A stretch of DNA of 36,757 bases from Xanthomonas axonopodis (GTDB taxonomy: Bacteria; Pseudomonadota; Gammaproteobacteria; Xanthomonadales; Xanthomonadaceae). Where the stretch lies: NCBI RefSeq assembly GCF_001304695.1, contig NZ_JFAQ01000146.1:1-36757 (forward strand), given 5' to 3'. This document shows, piece by piece, positions 15,401-23,666 of the stretch (within the stretch, counting starts at the first letter, position 1; every line of letters starts with the position of its first letter). The position numbers and the translations under genes were made by a program. The notes beneath the pieces were generated by a model that was given only the letters and a program-made list of their open reading frames with translations, had not been told where the DNA came from and did no database searches.

Positions 15401-16138
15401 ATGAGTTTCCCAATCAGCGCCATCACCCTCGACCTCGACGATACGTTGTGGCCCTTTGCGCCGATCGGGGCGCGGATCGACCAGGTGCTGTACGACTGGA
15501 TGCACGAGCACAGCCCGGTCACTGCCGAGCGCTTTCCGGTGGAGGCGATGCGCGAGTTGCGTGAGCGCAGCTTTGCCGACAACCCGCACCTGCATCACGA
15601 CCTCAGCGCGCTGCGCCGGTTGACGCTGGAAATGGCCTTGCGCGAGAGCGGCGGCGATCTGGCGTTGCTGGAGCCGGCTTACGAGGTGTTCCATGCGGCG
15701 CGCAACCAGGTGGAATGCTATCCGGATGCGCTCGACGCGCTGGCGCGCATTGCCGCACATGTGCCGGTGGCCGCGCTCAGCAACGGCAATGCCGATCTGC
15801 AGCGCATCGGGCTGATGCACCACTTCGCGTTTCAATTGGGCTCGCGCGAACACGGCAGCGCAAAGCCCGACCCGAGCATCTTCCTGGCTGCCTGCGCCCG
15901 GCTCGAGGTGCCTCCCGCGCAGGTGCTGCATGTGGGCGACCATGTGCGCATGGACGTGCTGGGCGCGCTGGATGCCGGCCTGCGCGCCTGCTGGATCAAT
16001 CGCGAGGGCGCGGTGTGGTCGCACCCCACCCAGCAGCCGGATCTTGAATTCGACAGCATGACCGGGCTGGCCGATTGGCTGGACGCGCAGCCGCCGCATC
16101 CAGGCCCCGCGCGCGCCGGCATCACCCTTCCCGCCTGA
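15401..16138 (+). CDS. HAD superfamily hydrolase, YigB-like phosphatase
   Basis: 245 aa. Haloacid-dehalogenase motifs are complete: motif I DLDDTLW with the nucleophile Asp11 and Asp13, motif II LSNGN, motif III Lys in GSAKPDPSIF, and motif IV HVGDHVRMD. The cap is helical and inserted after motif I (subfamily IA). It looks closest to YigB-type enzymes, one of several phosphatases able to act on the riboflavin intermediate 5-amino-6-(5-phosphoribitylamino)uracil; substrate is inferred only. The Pro-rich C-terminal 17 residues are extra. The M17 aminopeptidase begins 41 bp downstream on the same strand. Confidence 0.88.
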   Translation: MSFPISAITLDLDDTLWPFAPIGARIDQVLYDWMHEHSPVTAERFPVEAMRELRERSFADNPHLHHDLSALRRLTLEMALRESGGDLALLEPAYEVFHAARNQVECYPDALDALARIAAHVPVAALSNGNADLQRIGLMHHFAFQLGSREHGSAKPDPSIFLAACARLEVPPAQVLHVGDHVRMDVLGALDAGLRACWINREGAVWSHPTQQPDLEFDSMTGLADWLDAQPPHPGPARAGITLPA

Positions 16139-16179
16139 GCCACTCTGCACGGCGCACGGCGCTGCACTCGAGGATTTCC

Positions 16180-17577
16180 ATGTCGCACCTCACCGGTTTC
16201 ACCGATCCCACTGCCGCAGCCTTGCCGCTGTATGTGCTCGACCGCGAGGGCTTTACGCGCTGGTGCGCGGAGCAGCCCACCCGTGTGCTGTCGTGGGCGC
16301 AGGCGCAGCGTTTCGATGCCGCACCGGGCAGCGTGCTGTTGTTGCCGGGCGACAACGGGCTGGCCGGGGCGATCCTGGGGATCGGCGACCGGGCCGATGC
16401 TTACGCCTACGCGCATGCGCCGATGACTTTACCGCCGGCCAGTCGCTGGACGCTGGCCAATCCGCTGAGCGATGCCGAGCAGGCGTTGCTGCATCTGGGC
16501 TGGGGATTGGGCGCCTATCGCTTTTCGCGGTATCGCAAGGTGCCGCGCGCGCCGGCCGAACTGGCCGCCACGCCATCGGCACACACGCATGCCCTGATCC
16601 AGGCGTGCCTGCGCGTGCGCGATTGGGTCAACACGCCCACCGAAGACATGGGCCCGCAGCATCTGGAAGAGGCCACCCGCACGCTGGCGCAGGCGCATGG
16701 CGCACAGGTCGATGCGATCGTCGGCGACGCGTTGCTGGCGCAGAATTTTCCCACCATCCATGCGGTGGGGCGCGCCTCGCATCGCGCACCGCGACTGATC
16801 CAGTTGCAGTGGGGTGACACGGCGCATCCGCATCTGGTGCTGGTCGGCAAGGGTGTGTGCTTCGACACCGGCGGGCTGGATCTGAAGCCGGCCGATGGCA
16901 TGCGCAACATGAAAAAGGACATGGGCGGCGCGGCGCATGCCTTGGCGCTGGCCGGGTTGGTGATGGCGCAGCAGTTGCCGGTGCGGCTGACGCTGCTGAT
17001 TGCGGCAGTGGAAAACGCGGTCGGCCCGGAGGCATTCCGCCCTGGCGAAGTGATCACCACCCGCGCCGGCGTGACCGTGGAAGTGGACAACACCGATGCC
17101 GAAGGTCGCCTGGTGCTGTGCGATGCGCTGAGCTATGCCACCGAGCAGCACCCGGATCTGATCCTGGATTTCGCAACCCTCACCGGGGCGGCACGCATCG
17201 CGCTGGGCCCTGACCTTCCGGCGCTCTTTGCCAACGACGATGCGCTGGCGCAGGCCTGGATCAGCGCCGGCGAACAGGCCCGCGACCCGGTGTGGCGCAT
17301 GCCGCTGTGGCGCCCGTACCTGCGGTATCTCAACAGCCATGTGGCCGACATGGCCAATGCTGGCTCGCGCATGGCCGGCGCCGTCACCGCCGCGCTGTAT
17401 CTGGAACGCTTTGTGGCACCCGGCCAGCCGTGGGCGCATCTGGACGTCTACGCCTGGAACGACAGCGACCGCCCCGGCCGGCCCGCCGGCGGCGAAGCGC
17501 TGGCACTGCGCTCGGCGTTCGCGATGCTGCAGCAACGCTACGGCGGCCGAGCGCGGGCAGCGCTGCAGTCAGGCTGA
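16180..17577 (+). CDS. M17 leucyl aminopeptidase family protein
   Basis: 465 aa from ATG 16180 (GAGG upstream). The C-terminal half is the di-zinc catalytic domain: VGKGVCFDTGGLDLKP, NMKKDMGGAAHALAL, the signature NTDAEGRLVLCDAL, and a final DVYAWNDSDRPGRPAGGEA. The N-terminal half (about 1-170) is the M17 leader domain, a little shorter than in E. coli PepA. It probably forms a cytoplasmic hexamer that removes N-terminal residues from peptides. Substituted residues around the first metal motif (VCFDTGG for the usual ITFDSGG) mark it as the shorter M17 branch found in many proteobacteria, alongside pepA. Confidence 0.93.
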   Translation: MSHLTGFTDPTAAALPLYVLDREGFTRWCAEQPTRVLSWAQAQRFDAAPGSVLLLPGDNGLAGAILGIGDRADAYAYAHAPMTLPPASRWTLANPLSDAEQALLHLGWGLGAYRFSRYRKVPRAPAELAATPSAHTHALIQACLRVRDWVNTPTEDMGPQHLEEATRTLAQAHGAQVDAIVGDALLAQNFPTIHAVGRASHRAPRLIQLQWGDTAHPHLVLVGKGVCFDTGGLDLKPADGMRNMKKDMGGAAHALALAGLVMAQQLPVRLTLLIAAVENAVGPEAFRPGEVITTRAGVTVEVDNTDAEGRLVLCDALSYATEQHPDLILDFATLTGAARIALGPDLPALFANDDALAQAWISAGEQARDPVWRMPLWRPYLRYLNSHVADMANAGSRMAGAVTAALYLERFVAPGQPWAHLDVYAWNDSDRPGRPAGGEALALRSAFAMLQQRYGGRARAALQSG

Positions 17578-17605
17578 GGCGAACACAGCGCTTCCGCTGC
17601 GCTGG

Positions 17606-17961
17606 TCATCCCTGGCAACGCAACAACGGCGCAATCGTGCGCATGCGTGTCTGCGTCGCCGGGCCGACCAGTGCGAACGCGGTATCGCCTTCGGCCCAGT
17701 ACTGCGCCAACAGACGGCCATCGCGGCGCCCGCCGGTCGGCATCGGCCCGCTGCGTGGACGCAGATACAGGCCAATGCGTGCGCCGTCGGCATCGCTATA
17801 CACCAGCATCGCGGCTGCGCCTTCCGGTGTGGAAAGCAGTTGCCCACCGCGCAACGTATAGCCCTGCGCACGCAGATCCGGCACGACGCCTGCGTTGCCG
17901 AAATGCGTGTGCAGCCAGGGTTCCAACTCAGCGCGTGTTCGTCGGGCGGTGTGGTGGTCAT
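17606..17961 (-). pseudogene. Anti-sigma factor remnant: centre deleted, frame shifted
   Basis: The start ATG (17961) overlaps the sigma stop as ATGA, and codons 1-11 read MTTTPPDEHAL, a typical anti-sigma start. Then the frame changes. The rest, in another frame from about 17928 (RAELEPWLHTHFGNAGVV) to a stop at 17606-17608, is the C-terminal periplasmic part of this anti-sigma type (PDLRAQGYTLRGGQLL). What is missing is the sigma-binding domain, the transmembrane helix and part of the periplasmic domain, roughly 130-150 codons judged from the usual length of about 250 aa. The product of the start codon would be out of frame and useless. The gene can neither bind sigma nor sit in the membrane. 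Confidence 0.8.
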
Positions 17962-18494
17962 TTCAGGATCCTTAATGCAGGTGCGTGGCTCACATGCCCC
18001 TCGTTCAATGCGCGCAGGCGTTCGCGGGCGCGCGACAGGCGCGACATCACCGTGCCGATCGGGATGCTAAGGGTGTCGGCCACTTCGCGATAACTGAAAC
18101 CTTCCACGCTGACCAGGAGCAGCAAGGCGCGCTGCTCGGGTGGCAACAACGCCAGACTGGCCAGCATGGCGCGCCCGACATGCACTTTTTCGGCAGACGC
18201 GGATTGGCTGGGCTGCTGCGGCGCGAACAGGCCCACGACCCGCTGCCAGCGCGCGGGACGCCGTTGCCCATCCAGAAACTGCCGGTATAAGATGGCGAAC
18301 AGCCAGGGCTGCGGGGCTTCGGCGGTATGCCGGGTGCGCCACCGCCGCAACGCGCGCTCCAGCGTGGCTTGCACCAGATCGTCGGCGCTGGCGGGCTCGC
18401 CGCTCAACGAGCGCGCGAAGCGGCGCAGTGCCGGCAGCACGGCACGCAGTTGGTCATCGTCCAAAGCATCCATTGGCGGGCTTGGTGGTGGCAT
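17958..18494 (-). CDS. ECF RNA polymerase sigma factor (ECF26-like by context)
   Basis: 178 aa from ATG 18494. An in-frame GTG at 18497 and an ATG at 18470 are also possible. Region 2 runs about residues 20-85 (ADDLVQATLERALRR, QPWLFAILYRQFLD), and region 4 about 110-165 (LPPEQRALLLLVSVEG, YREVADTLSIPIGTVMSRL, the helix-turn-helix that reads the -35). Its own promoter (GGAATAA-N14-CGTCTA) ends 7 bases from this ATG, so the transcript would be leaderless or nearly so. It is followed, overlapping, by a destroyed anti-sigma gene, and is divergent from the catalase/b561 operon, which has the same promoter. Sigma itself is intact. Confidence 0.9.
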   Translation of the reverse strand: MPPPSPPMDALDDDQLRAVLPALRRFARSLSGEPASADDLVQATLERALRRWRTRHTAEAPQPWLFAILYRQFLDGQRRPARWQRVVGLFAPQQPSQSASAEKVHVGRAMLASLALLPPEQRALLLLVSVEGFSYREVADTLSIPIGTVMSRLSRARERLRALNEGHVSHAPALRILK

Positions 18495-18501
18495 CACACG
18501 G

Positions 18502-18529
18502 TAGACGCACTGGAGCGTGGATTATTCCC
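18502..18529 (-). promoter_or_regulatory. ECF-type promoter driving the sigma gene (autoregulation)
   Basis: On the minus strand, GGGAATAA (18529-18522), 14 bases, then CGTCTA (18507-18502). It matches the twin on the plus strand in both elements and spacing. Confidence 0.75.
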
Positions 18530-18562
18530 GCGATCGGTGCGTGCCACTGTCGTCGGTGGGAA

Positions 18563-18590
18563 GGGAATAACGCGGCCCGCACGTCGTTTC
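18563..18590 (+). promoter_or_regulatory. ECF-type promoter driving catalase and cytochrome b561
   Basis: GGGAATAA (18563-18570), 14 bases, then CGTTTC (18585-18590), about 42 bp before the catalase ATG. It mirrors the sigma promoter on the other strand. Confidence 0.75.
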
Positions 18591-18632
18591 ACCCGTATCA
18601 ACCACACACAGTATCGAGCATCGGAGCCAGCC

Positions 18633-19724
18633 ATGACGTTGCCACCTCCCTCGCCCCCGCGCGCGCGCAGCCCCGTGCTGCCGTTGTTGGGGATTGCCGC
18701 CATTGCCGGCGGCGTTGCGCTTGCGTTTGCCTGGACGGCCGGCTGGATCGGCGGCGACCGGCTCACTGCCGCACGCATGACCGACACCATCGAATCCAGC
18801 GGGCCGCCGCATCCGGGCTTCCGCCGCGCGCATACCAAGGGCGTGTGCGTGAGCGGGCAGTTCCAGTCCAGCGGCAAGGCCACTTGGCTGTCGTCGGCGC
18901 GCATCTTCAGCCAGCCCAGCACGCCGGTACTGGGGCGCATGTCGATCGGCGGCGGCGACCCGCACGGGCCCGATGGGCAGGCGCGCGTGCGCAGCATGGC
19001 GCTGCTGTTGCGCAGCGACGATGGGCAGGAATGGCGCACGGCGATGAACAGTTTCCCGTTCTTCGTGGTCGCCACGCCGGCCGGCTTTCAGGCACTCAAC
19101 GTGGCCTCCAAGCCAGACCCGGCCACCGGCAAGCCGGACCCTGAAAAGCTGGCGGCGTTCGGCAAGCACTATCCAGAAGCGGCCAAGTTCCAGCAGTGGG
19201 CCAAGACCGCGCCGTGGTCGGACAGCTGGGCCAACACGCAATACAACGGCGTCAATGCGTTCCGCGCGATTGCCGCCGACGGGCGCGAACGCTACATCCG
19301 CTGGTCGATGCGCCCGCATACGCCATTCAAGGAATTGAGCGCCGAACAACGCAAGCAGGCCGACGGCGATTTTCTCGCCACCGACCTGGACGCGCGGCTG
19401 GCGCAGGGGCCGTTGCGTTGGGACATGGTGCTGACCATCGCCGAGCCCGGCGATGCGGTGGATGACCCGTCGCAGCCGTGGCCGGAACGCCGCAAGCAGA
19501 TCGTGGCCGGTACGCTCTCGATCGAGCGTGCGCAGCCGCAGGCCACCGGCCCATGTCGCGATCTCAACTACGACCCGCTGATCTTGCCCAAGGGCCTTGC
19601 CGCATCGAATGACCCGATTCTGGCAGCGCGCTCGTCGGTGTATTCGCAGTCGTTCAATCGCCGCGAGCGCGAGATCGCCAACGGCCAGGGCAGCGCCGCC
19701 ACCGGCCAGGGAGCACGCCAATGA
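18633..19724 (+). CDS. Catalase family peroxidase (SrpA-like), membrane-anchored
   Basis: 363 aa from ATG 18633 behind CGGAG. A proline/arginine-rich start is followed by one hydrophobic segment (about 15-38, VLPLLGIAAIAGGVAL) that anchors or exports it, placing the enzyme in the periplasm. The heme-catalase fold is small-subunit type: distal His67 (RRAHTKG), the Asn in MNSFPFFVV, and the proximal heme Tyr in RSSVYSQSFNRRE near the C-terminus. It should break down peroxide using electrons from a partner. The next gene, a cytochrome b561 overlapping by ATGA, is the likely donor. Transcribed from an ECF promoter matching that of the adjacent sigma gene. Confidence 0.92.
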   Translation: MTLPPPSPPRARSPVLPLLGIAAIAGGVALAFAWTAGWIGGDRLTAARMTDTIESSGPPHPGFRRAHTKGVCVSGQFQSSGKATWLSSARIFSQPSTPVLGRMSIGGGDPHGPDGQARVRSMALLLRSDDGQEWRTAMNSFPFFVVATPAGFQALNVASKPDPATGKPDPEKLAAFGKHYPEAAKFQQWAKTAPWSDSWANTQYNGVNAFRAIAADGRERYIRWSMRPHTPFKELSAEQRKQADGDFLATDLDARLAQGPLRWDMVLTIAEPGDAVDDPSQPWPERRKQIVAGTLSIERAQPQATGPCRDLNYDPLILPKGLAASNDPILAARSSVYSQSFNRREREIANGQGSAATGQGARQ

Positions 19725-20263
19725 ATCGCCGTACCCACTTCAATCTGCCAGCGCGCATACTGCATTGGCTGATGGCCGCGATGATCCTGACCATGCTGTT
19801 CGTCGGTGTCGGCATGGTGGCCTCGGTGACGCAGCGGCCATGGTTGATCGATCTGCATCGCCCGCTGGGCATCGCGATTCTGATCCTGGCAGTGCTGCGC
19901 CTGATCAACCGCCTGCGCAATCGGCCGCCGGCATTGCCTGCGGATTTGCCTGCGTGGCAAAAGGCTGCGGCGATTGCCTCGCATTGGCTGCTGTATGCAT
20001 TGATGCTGGGCATGCCGTTGATCGGCTGGGCGATGTTGTCGGCTGGCGGCTACCCGATCGTGCTGTGGCCAGGCGCGAACCTGCCGGCGATCGCACCGCA
20101 CGACCCTGCGCTGTATGCCTGGCTGCGCAGCGCGCATGGCTGGCTGGCGTATCTGTTATTTGCCAACGTGCTGGGGCATCTGAGCGCGGCGTTGTATCAC
20201 GCCTGGGTGCGCCGCGACGGGGTGTTTTCCAGCATGGCGCGTGGCGAGCGCTCTGCGCGGTGA
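19721..20263 (+). CDS. Cytochrome b561 (electron donor to the catalase-like enzyme)
   Basis: 180 aa. ATG overlaps the catalase TGA (19721-19724), so it is coupled. Four transmembrane helices: about 13-36 (ARILHWLMAAMILTML), 45-65 (RPLGIAILILAVLRL), 84-108 (IASHWLLYALMLGMPLIGW) and 140-165. Heme-ligand histidines are present in helix 1 (RILHW), helix 2 start (DLHRPLG), helix 3 (ASHWLL) and helix 4 (SAHGW, LGHLS). This is the prokaryotic b561 fold that passes electrons from ubiquinol to periplasmic acceptors. With the catalase-peroxidase it forms a likely membrane peroxide-detoxification pair. Confidence 0.93.
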   Translation: MNRRTHFNLPARILHWLMAAMILTMLFVGVGMVASVTQRPWLIDLHRPLGIAILILAVLRLINRLRNRPPALPADLPAWQKAAAIASHWLLYALMLGMPLIGWAMLSAGGYPIVLWPGANLPAIAPHDPALYAWLRSAHGWLAYLLFANVLGHLSAALYHAWVRRDGVFSSMARGERSAR

Positions 20264-20353
20264 TGGGGTCTGGGTTGATGGTGGGTTGATAGGACTCGGC
20301 AGATGATTCGGCTGCACTCTGCACCAGCGCCAAGCTCCCTTCTTGCGCCGGGA

Positions 20354-20479
20354 CATTCTCTCATTCATGGGGAGAATGGGCCCCGAACGGGCGGATGAGG
20401 GTACGGGTGCAGCCGATTGCAGTTGGAGCCACACGCGTGGCGTCACCCCGCACCCCAACCCCTCTCCCGTGGGGAGAGT
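20354..20479. repeat. Composite intergenic repeat with two GGGGAGA hairpins
   Basis: Bounded by CATTCTC...GAGAATG (20354-20360, 20372-20378) and CTCTCCC...GGGAGAG (20462-20468, 20472-20478). In between, GAGGGTACGGGTG and CACCCCGCACCCC are partly complementary, so the whole may fold as one stem. It resembles the C-rich/G-rich mosaic repeats common between Xanthomonas genes. The 320-bp gap between cytochrome b561 and the ThuA gene (20264-20583) contains nothing else I can support. Confidence 0.6.
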
Positions 20480-20583
20480 GGATTTATCAAGCCGCGTACT
20501 GGAGCCACGTAGCCCAGCCTTGCGCTCTGCATTGACGCGGCGTGGTTCGGCTTCGTCCTGCATGTGTGCAAGAGCGCAGTGGC

Positions 20584-21373
20584 TCAGCGGAGGCGTTTTG
20601 CTTTTGTCGCAGCTTCCGGCACGTCAATGCCCTTGCCGGTGGCCGCCCAATAGATCCCACCGTACAAATGCTCCAGATAGCGCGGGTCGTTGTAGGCTTC
20701 GGCCAGATGGCCCAGCGCAGTGGCGAACATGCGGCCACCTTCGAAGTGGTGGTACCACGCCACAGGGTGCTGTTTGCCCATGCCTTTGGCGACCTGTCCT
20801 GGCCAAGATCAGCGTGGGGTCATAACTGCGTTCGTCGACGGTGAGCAGCGTGACCAGATCGTCGCTGTAGGGCGGATCGTATTCGTACCATTCGTCGCTC
20901 CATAGCCAACGCTTGGGCAGGCCGGCCGTGGCCGAGAAATTGGCCTCGGCCACATCCACCATCGCCGTTTGCAGGTATGGATGGGTGCGGAACGAGCGGC
21001 CAATCATGTGGTCGTACCACTCCCAGTCACCGCGCTTGATCGCAAAGGTCTTGTGCACGGCGACCACGCCGCCGCCGTTACGCACGTATTTTTGAAAGTT
21101 AGCCCGCTGCGTCGGGTCAAGATCGCTGGCCGGCGTGTTGAGCAACACGATGGCCGCGTAGTGCGACAGATCGCCATTGAACGCCTTGGCATTCCACGCC
21201 CACACCATCCCGACATCATGCTTGCGCGCCATCGCTTCGAATTGCGGCTTGGCCACGGGGATATAGTCGTGGCGATACTGGTTGGGAATGGCAGCCACCA
21301 GTATCTTGAATTGCCCGGCGGATGCGTTGAAGGCGCACACCAGCAGCAGGCCCAACAGCCACAGACATTTCAT
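20584..21373 (-). pseudogene. ThuA domain protein, frameshifted
   Basis: ATG 21373, with a signal peptide MKCLWLLGLLLVCAFNASA. Codons to about 190 read as ThuA (glutamine-amidotransferase-like fold; FKILVAAIPN, GGGVVAVHKTF, RWLWSDEWYEYD). Near 20786-20805 the frame shifts by one inserted base. Removing an A in GGACAGG gives LARQVAKGMGKQHPVAWY, and the other frame carries the family's typical ending (HHFEGGRMFATALGH, LEHLYGGIYWA) to a stop at 20584. Expected product about 262 aa; ThuA domains occur in sugar-utilisation and secreted proteins. The ATG is only 20 bp from the divergent ABC fusion-protein gene. Confidence 0.8.
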
Positions 21374-21393
21374 GCCTTCCGTCCTGGTCGTTG

Positions 21394-22637
21394 ATGAACA
21401 CTTCCGCCGATCTGCTCAAGCAACTCCGCATCGACCGCCAGCGCCCTGCCACGCCGCCGCCCGCCCGCCGTAGCGGCTGGATCATCGCCGCACTGATCAT
21501 CGTCATCGTCCTGGCCGCCGCCGCGTGGTGGTTCACGCGCCGCCCGGTGGTGAAGGTGCAGACCGCGCCGGTGGTGGCGATCAGTGCCGGTAGCAGCAGC
21601 GCATCGGTGCTGGACGCCTCCGGCTATGTGGTGGCCCGACGCATGTCCACGGTATCGGCACAGGTCACCGGCAAGGTGCGCGAGGTGATGATCGAAGAAG
21701 GCATGCGCGTCGAACAGGGCCAGGTGATGGCCACCCTCGACCCGCTCGATGCCGATGCGCAGCGCACCCTGTCGGCATCGCAGTTGTCGGCTGCACGCAG
21801 CCAGGTCGACAACATGCAGGCGCAACTGGCGGTGGCCAATGCCGATGCAACGCGCCTGCAATCGTTGGTGGGTGCGCAGCTGGTATCGCGCTCGCAATAC
21901 GACCAGGCCATTGCGCAGCGCGATGCCTTGCGCGCGCAGCTGCAAAACGCCCAGCGCAACGTGCAGGTGGCCTCCGACCAACTGGCCATCGCGGGCATCC
22001 GCTCGGACTTCAACGTGGTGCGCGCGCCGTTTGCCGGCGTGGTGACGGCCAAGGCCGAGCAGCCGGGCGAAATCGTCTCGCCGTTGTCGGCCGGCGGCGG
22101 TTTCACCCGCACCGGTATCGGCACCATCGTGGACATGGAATCGCTGGAAATCGAGGTGGAAGTGGGCGAGTCCTACATCGGCCGCGTGCAACCCAAGATG
22201 CCAGTGGAAGCGGTGCTCAATGCCTATCCGGAATGGAAGATTCCAGGCGAGGTCATCGCCATCATCCCCACCGCCGACCGCGGCAAGGCCACGGTGAAGG
22301 TGCGCGTGGCACTCAAGGTCAAGGACCCGCGCATCGGGCCGGAGATGGGTGTGAGGGTCGGCTTTCTGGAGCAGGCCAAACCGCAGCAGGCAGCCAAAAC
22401 GAAGGCGTGCGCGTCCCGGCCGCTGCGCTGGTGGAGCGCGACACGCGCACGGTCGCGTTCGTGGTTGGCGAGCACAACACCGTCAGCGCGCACGCCGTCA
22501 CCACCGGCATGGTGATGGGCGAAGACAGGCAGGTGCTCTCCGGCCTGACCGCAGGCGACAGCGTGGTACTGAATCCGCCGCAAGCCTTGAAGGATGGCGA
22601 CAAGGTGACGGATGCAAAGCCGGACGCTGCCGAGTAA
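21394..22637 (+). pseudogene. ABC efflux periplasmic adaptor (membrane fusion protein), frameshifted
   Basis: ATG 21394 (a TTG precedes it). N-terminal transmembrane helix about 30-50 (GWIIAALIIVIVLAAAAWWF), lipoyl/barrel-sandwich part (VTGKVREVMIEEGMRVEQGQ), coiled-coil hairpin about 125-200, and a beta-barrel (FNVVRAPFAGVVTAKAEQPG). At 22396-22399 a run of four A follows CAGCC and one base is missing. The original frame ends in junk at 22515, while the other frame carries the natural C-terminal domain (GVRVPAAALVERDTRTVAFV) to a stop at 22637. The repaired product would be about 414 aa, like MacA/RND-type adaptors. First gene of a MacAB-like operon. Confidence 0.85.
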
Positions 22638-22964
22638 CGCACTACGACAAACAGCGCAGGCAGCAACCGCTCAGAAGCACGGAAAGCGCGTTGATGGAAG
22701 CGGCAGCGGTGCAGGCGCTTGCGCCATGCTGCGACAGACGCGGTCGAAATCCAGTAACGCGGTATCGACTGGGCTCGCGCATCTGCAGTCGCGATATTCG
22801 TCGACATGTTCGGCCAGTGTGGCAGCACGCACCTTTCAGGCATCGGCAACCTGCCGCATTGCTTCATCGCATCCCAGCTCACCGTATGACTGCAGCGCCG
22901 CATCACATCCGCAGTCGCTCTGCGCACTGCTGTCACCTCTTCCATCGCACCGCCAGGAGTTGCC
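22638..22964. other. 327-bp region between adaptor and ATPase genes
   Basis: No supported gene, repeat or hairpin. Such operons usually have adjacent genes, so this unusually long gap in the middle of the block may be degraded sequence or may contain an extra promoter for the intact ATPase. A Shine-Dalgarno (CAGGAG) precedes the ATPase start. Confidence 0.4.
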
Positions 22965-23654
22965 ATGTCCGCTCTCGTCAGTTTGCGCAACATCACCAAG
23001 ACCTACCAACGCGGCCCCGAGCAGGTGCAGGTGCTGCACGGCATCGATCTGGAGATCGCCAGCGGCGATTTCGTCGCACTGATGGGGCTGTCTGGCTCCG
23101 GCAAGACCACCTTGCTCAACCTGATCGGCGGGCTGGACAGCCCCAGCAGTGGCGAGATCGAGATCGAAGGCGAGCGCATCGACCGCATGAGCGGCGGGCA
23201 GCTGGCGACCTGGCGCAGTCACCACGTCGGTTTCGTGTTCCAGTTCTACAACCTGATGCCGATGCTCACCGCGCAGAAGAACGTGGAGCTGCCGTTGCTG
23301 CTCACCTCGCTCAATGCCGACCAACGCAAGCGCAATGCCGAGATCGCATTGACCCTGGTCGGCCTGCAGGAGCGTCGCAACCACAAGCCCAGCGAATTGT
23401 CCGGTGGGCAGCAGCAACGCGTGGCGATTGCGCGCGCAATCGTCTCTGATCCCACTTTCCTGATCTGCGACGAACCCACCGGCGATCTGGACCGCCACAA
23501 CGCCGAAGAAATCCTGCGCCTGCTGCAGGAGCTCAATCGCGAACACGGCAAGACCATCGTGATGGTCACCCACGACCCCAAGGCCGCCGAATACGCCACC
23601 CACACCATCCATCTGGACAAGGGCGAGCTGGCCGACGCGCCGCTTGCACTGTAA
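22965..23654 (+). CDS. ABC transporter ATP-binding protein (LolD/MacB-type)
   Basis: 229 aa, ATG 22965 behind AGGAG. Complete nucleotide-binding domain: Walker [11 protein letters not shown]-loop near [11 protein letters not shown], signature [15 protein letters not shown], Walker [13 protein letters not shown], and the H-loop in [11 protein letters not shown]. Size and sequence fit the LolD/MacB/FtsE group, whose partners are FtsX/MacB-fold permeases. It would drive conformational coupling of the permeases encoded next. This is the only gene of the four-gene operon that is intact, which is notable since its permeases are each frameshifted. Confidence 0.95.
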   Translation: MSALVSLRNITKTYQRGPEQVQVLHGIDLEIASGDFVALMGLSGSGKTTLLNLIGGLDSPSSGEIEIEGERIDRMSGGQLATWRSHHVGFVFQFYNLMPMLTAQKNVELPLLLTSLNADQRKRNAEIALTLVGLQERRNHKPSELSGGQQQRVAIARAIVSDPTFLICDEPTGDLDRHNAEEILRLLQELNREHGKTIVMVTHDPKAAEYATHTIHLDKGELADAPLAL

Positions 23655-23666
23655 GGGAGCGCTGCC

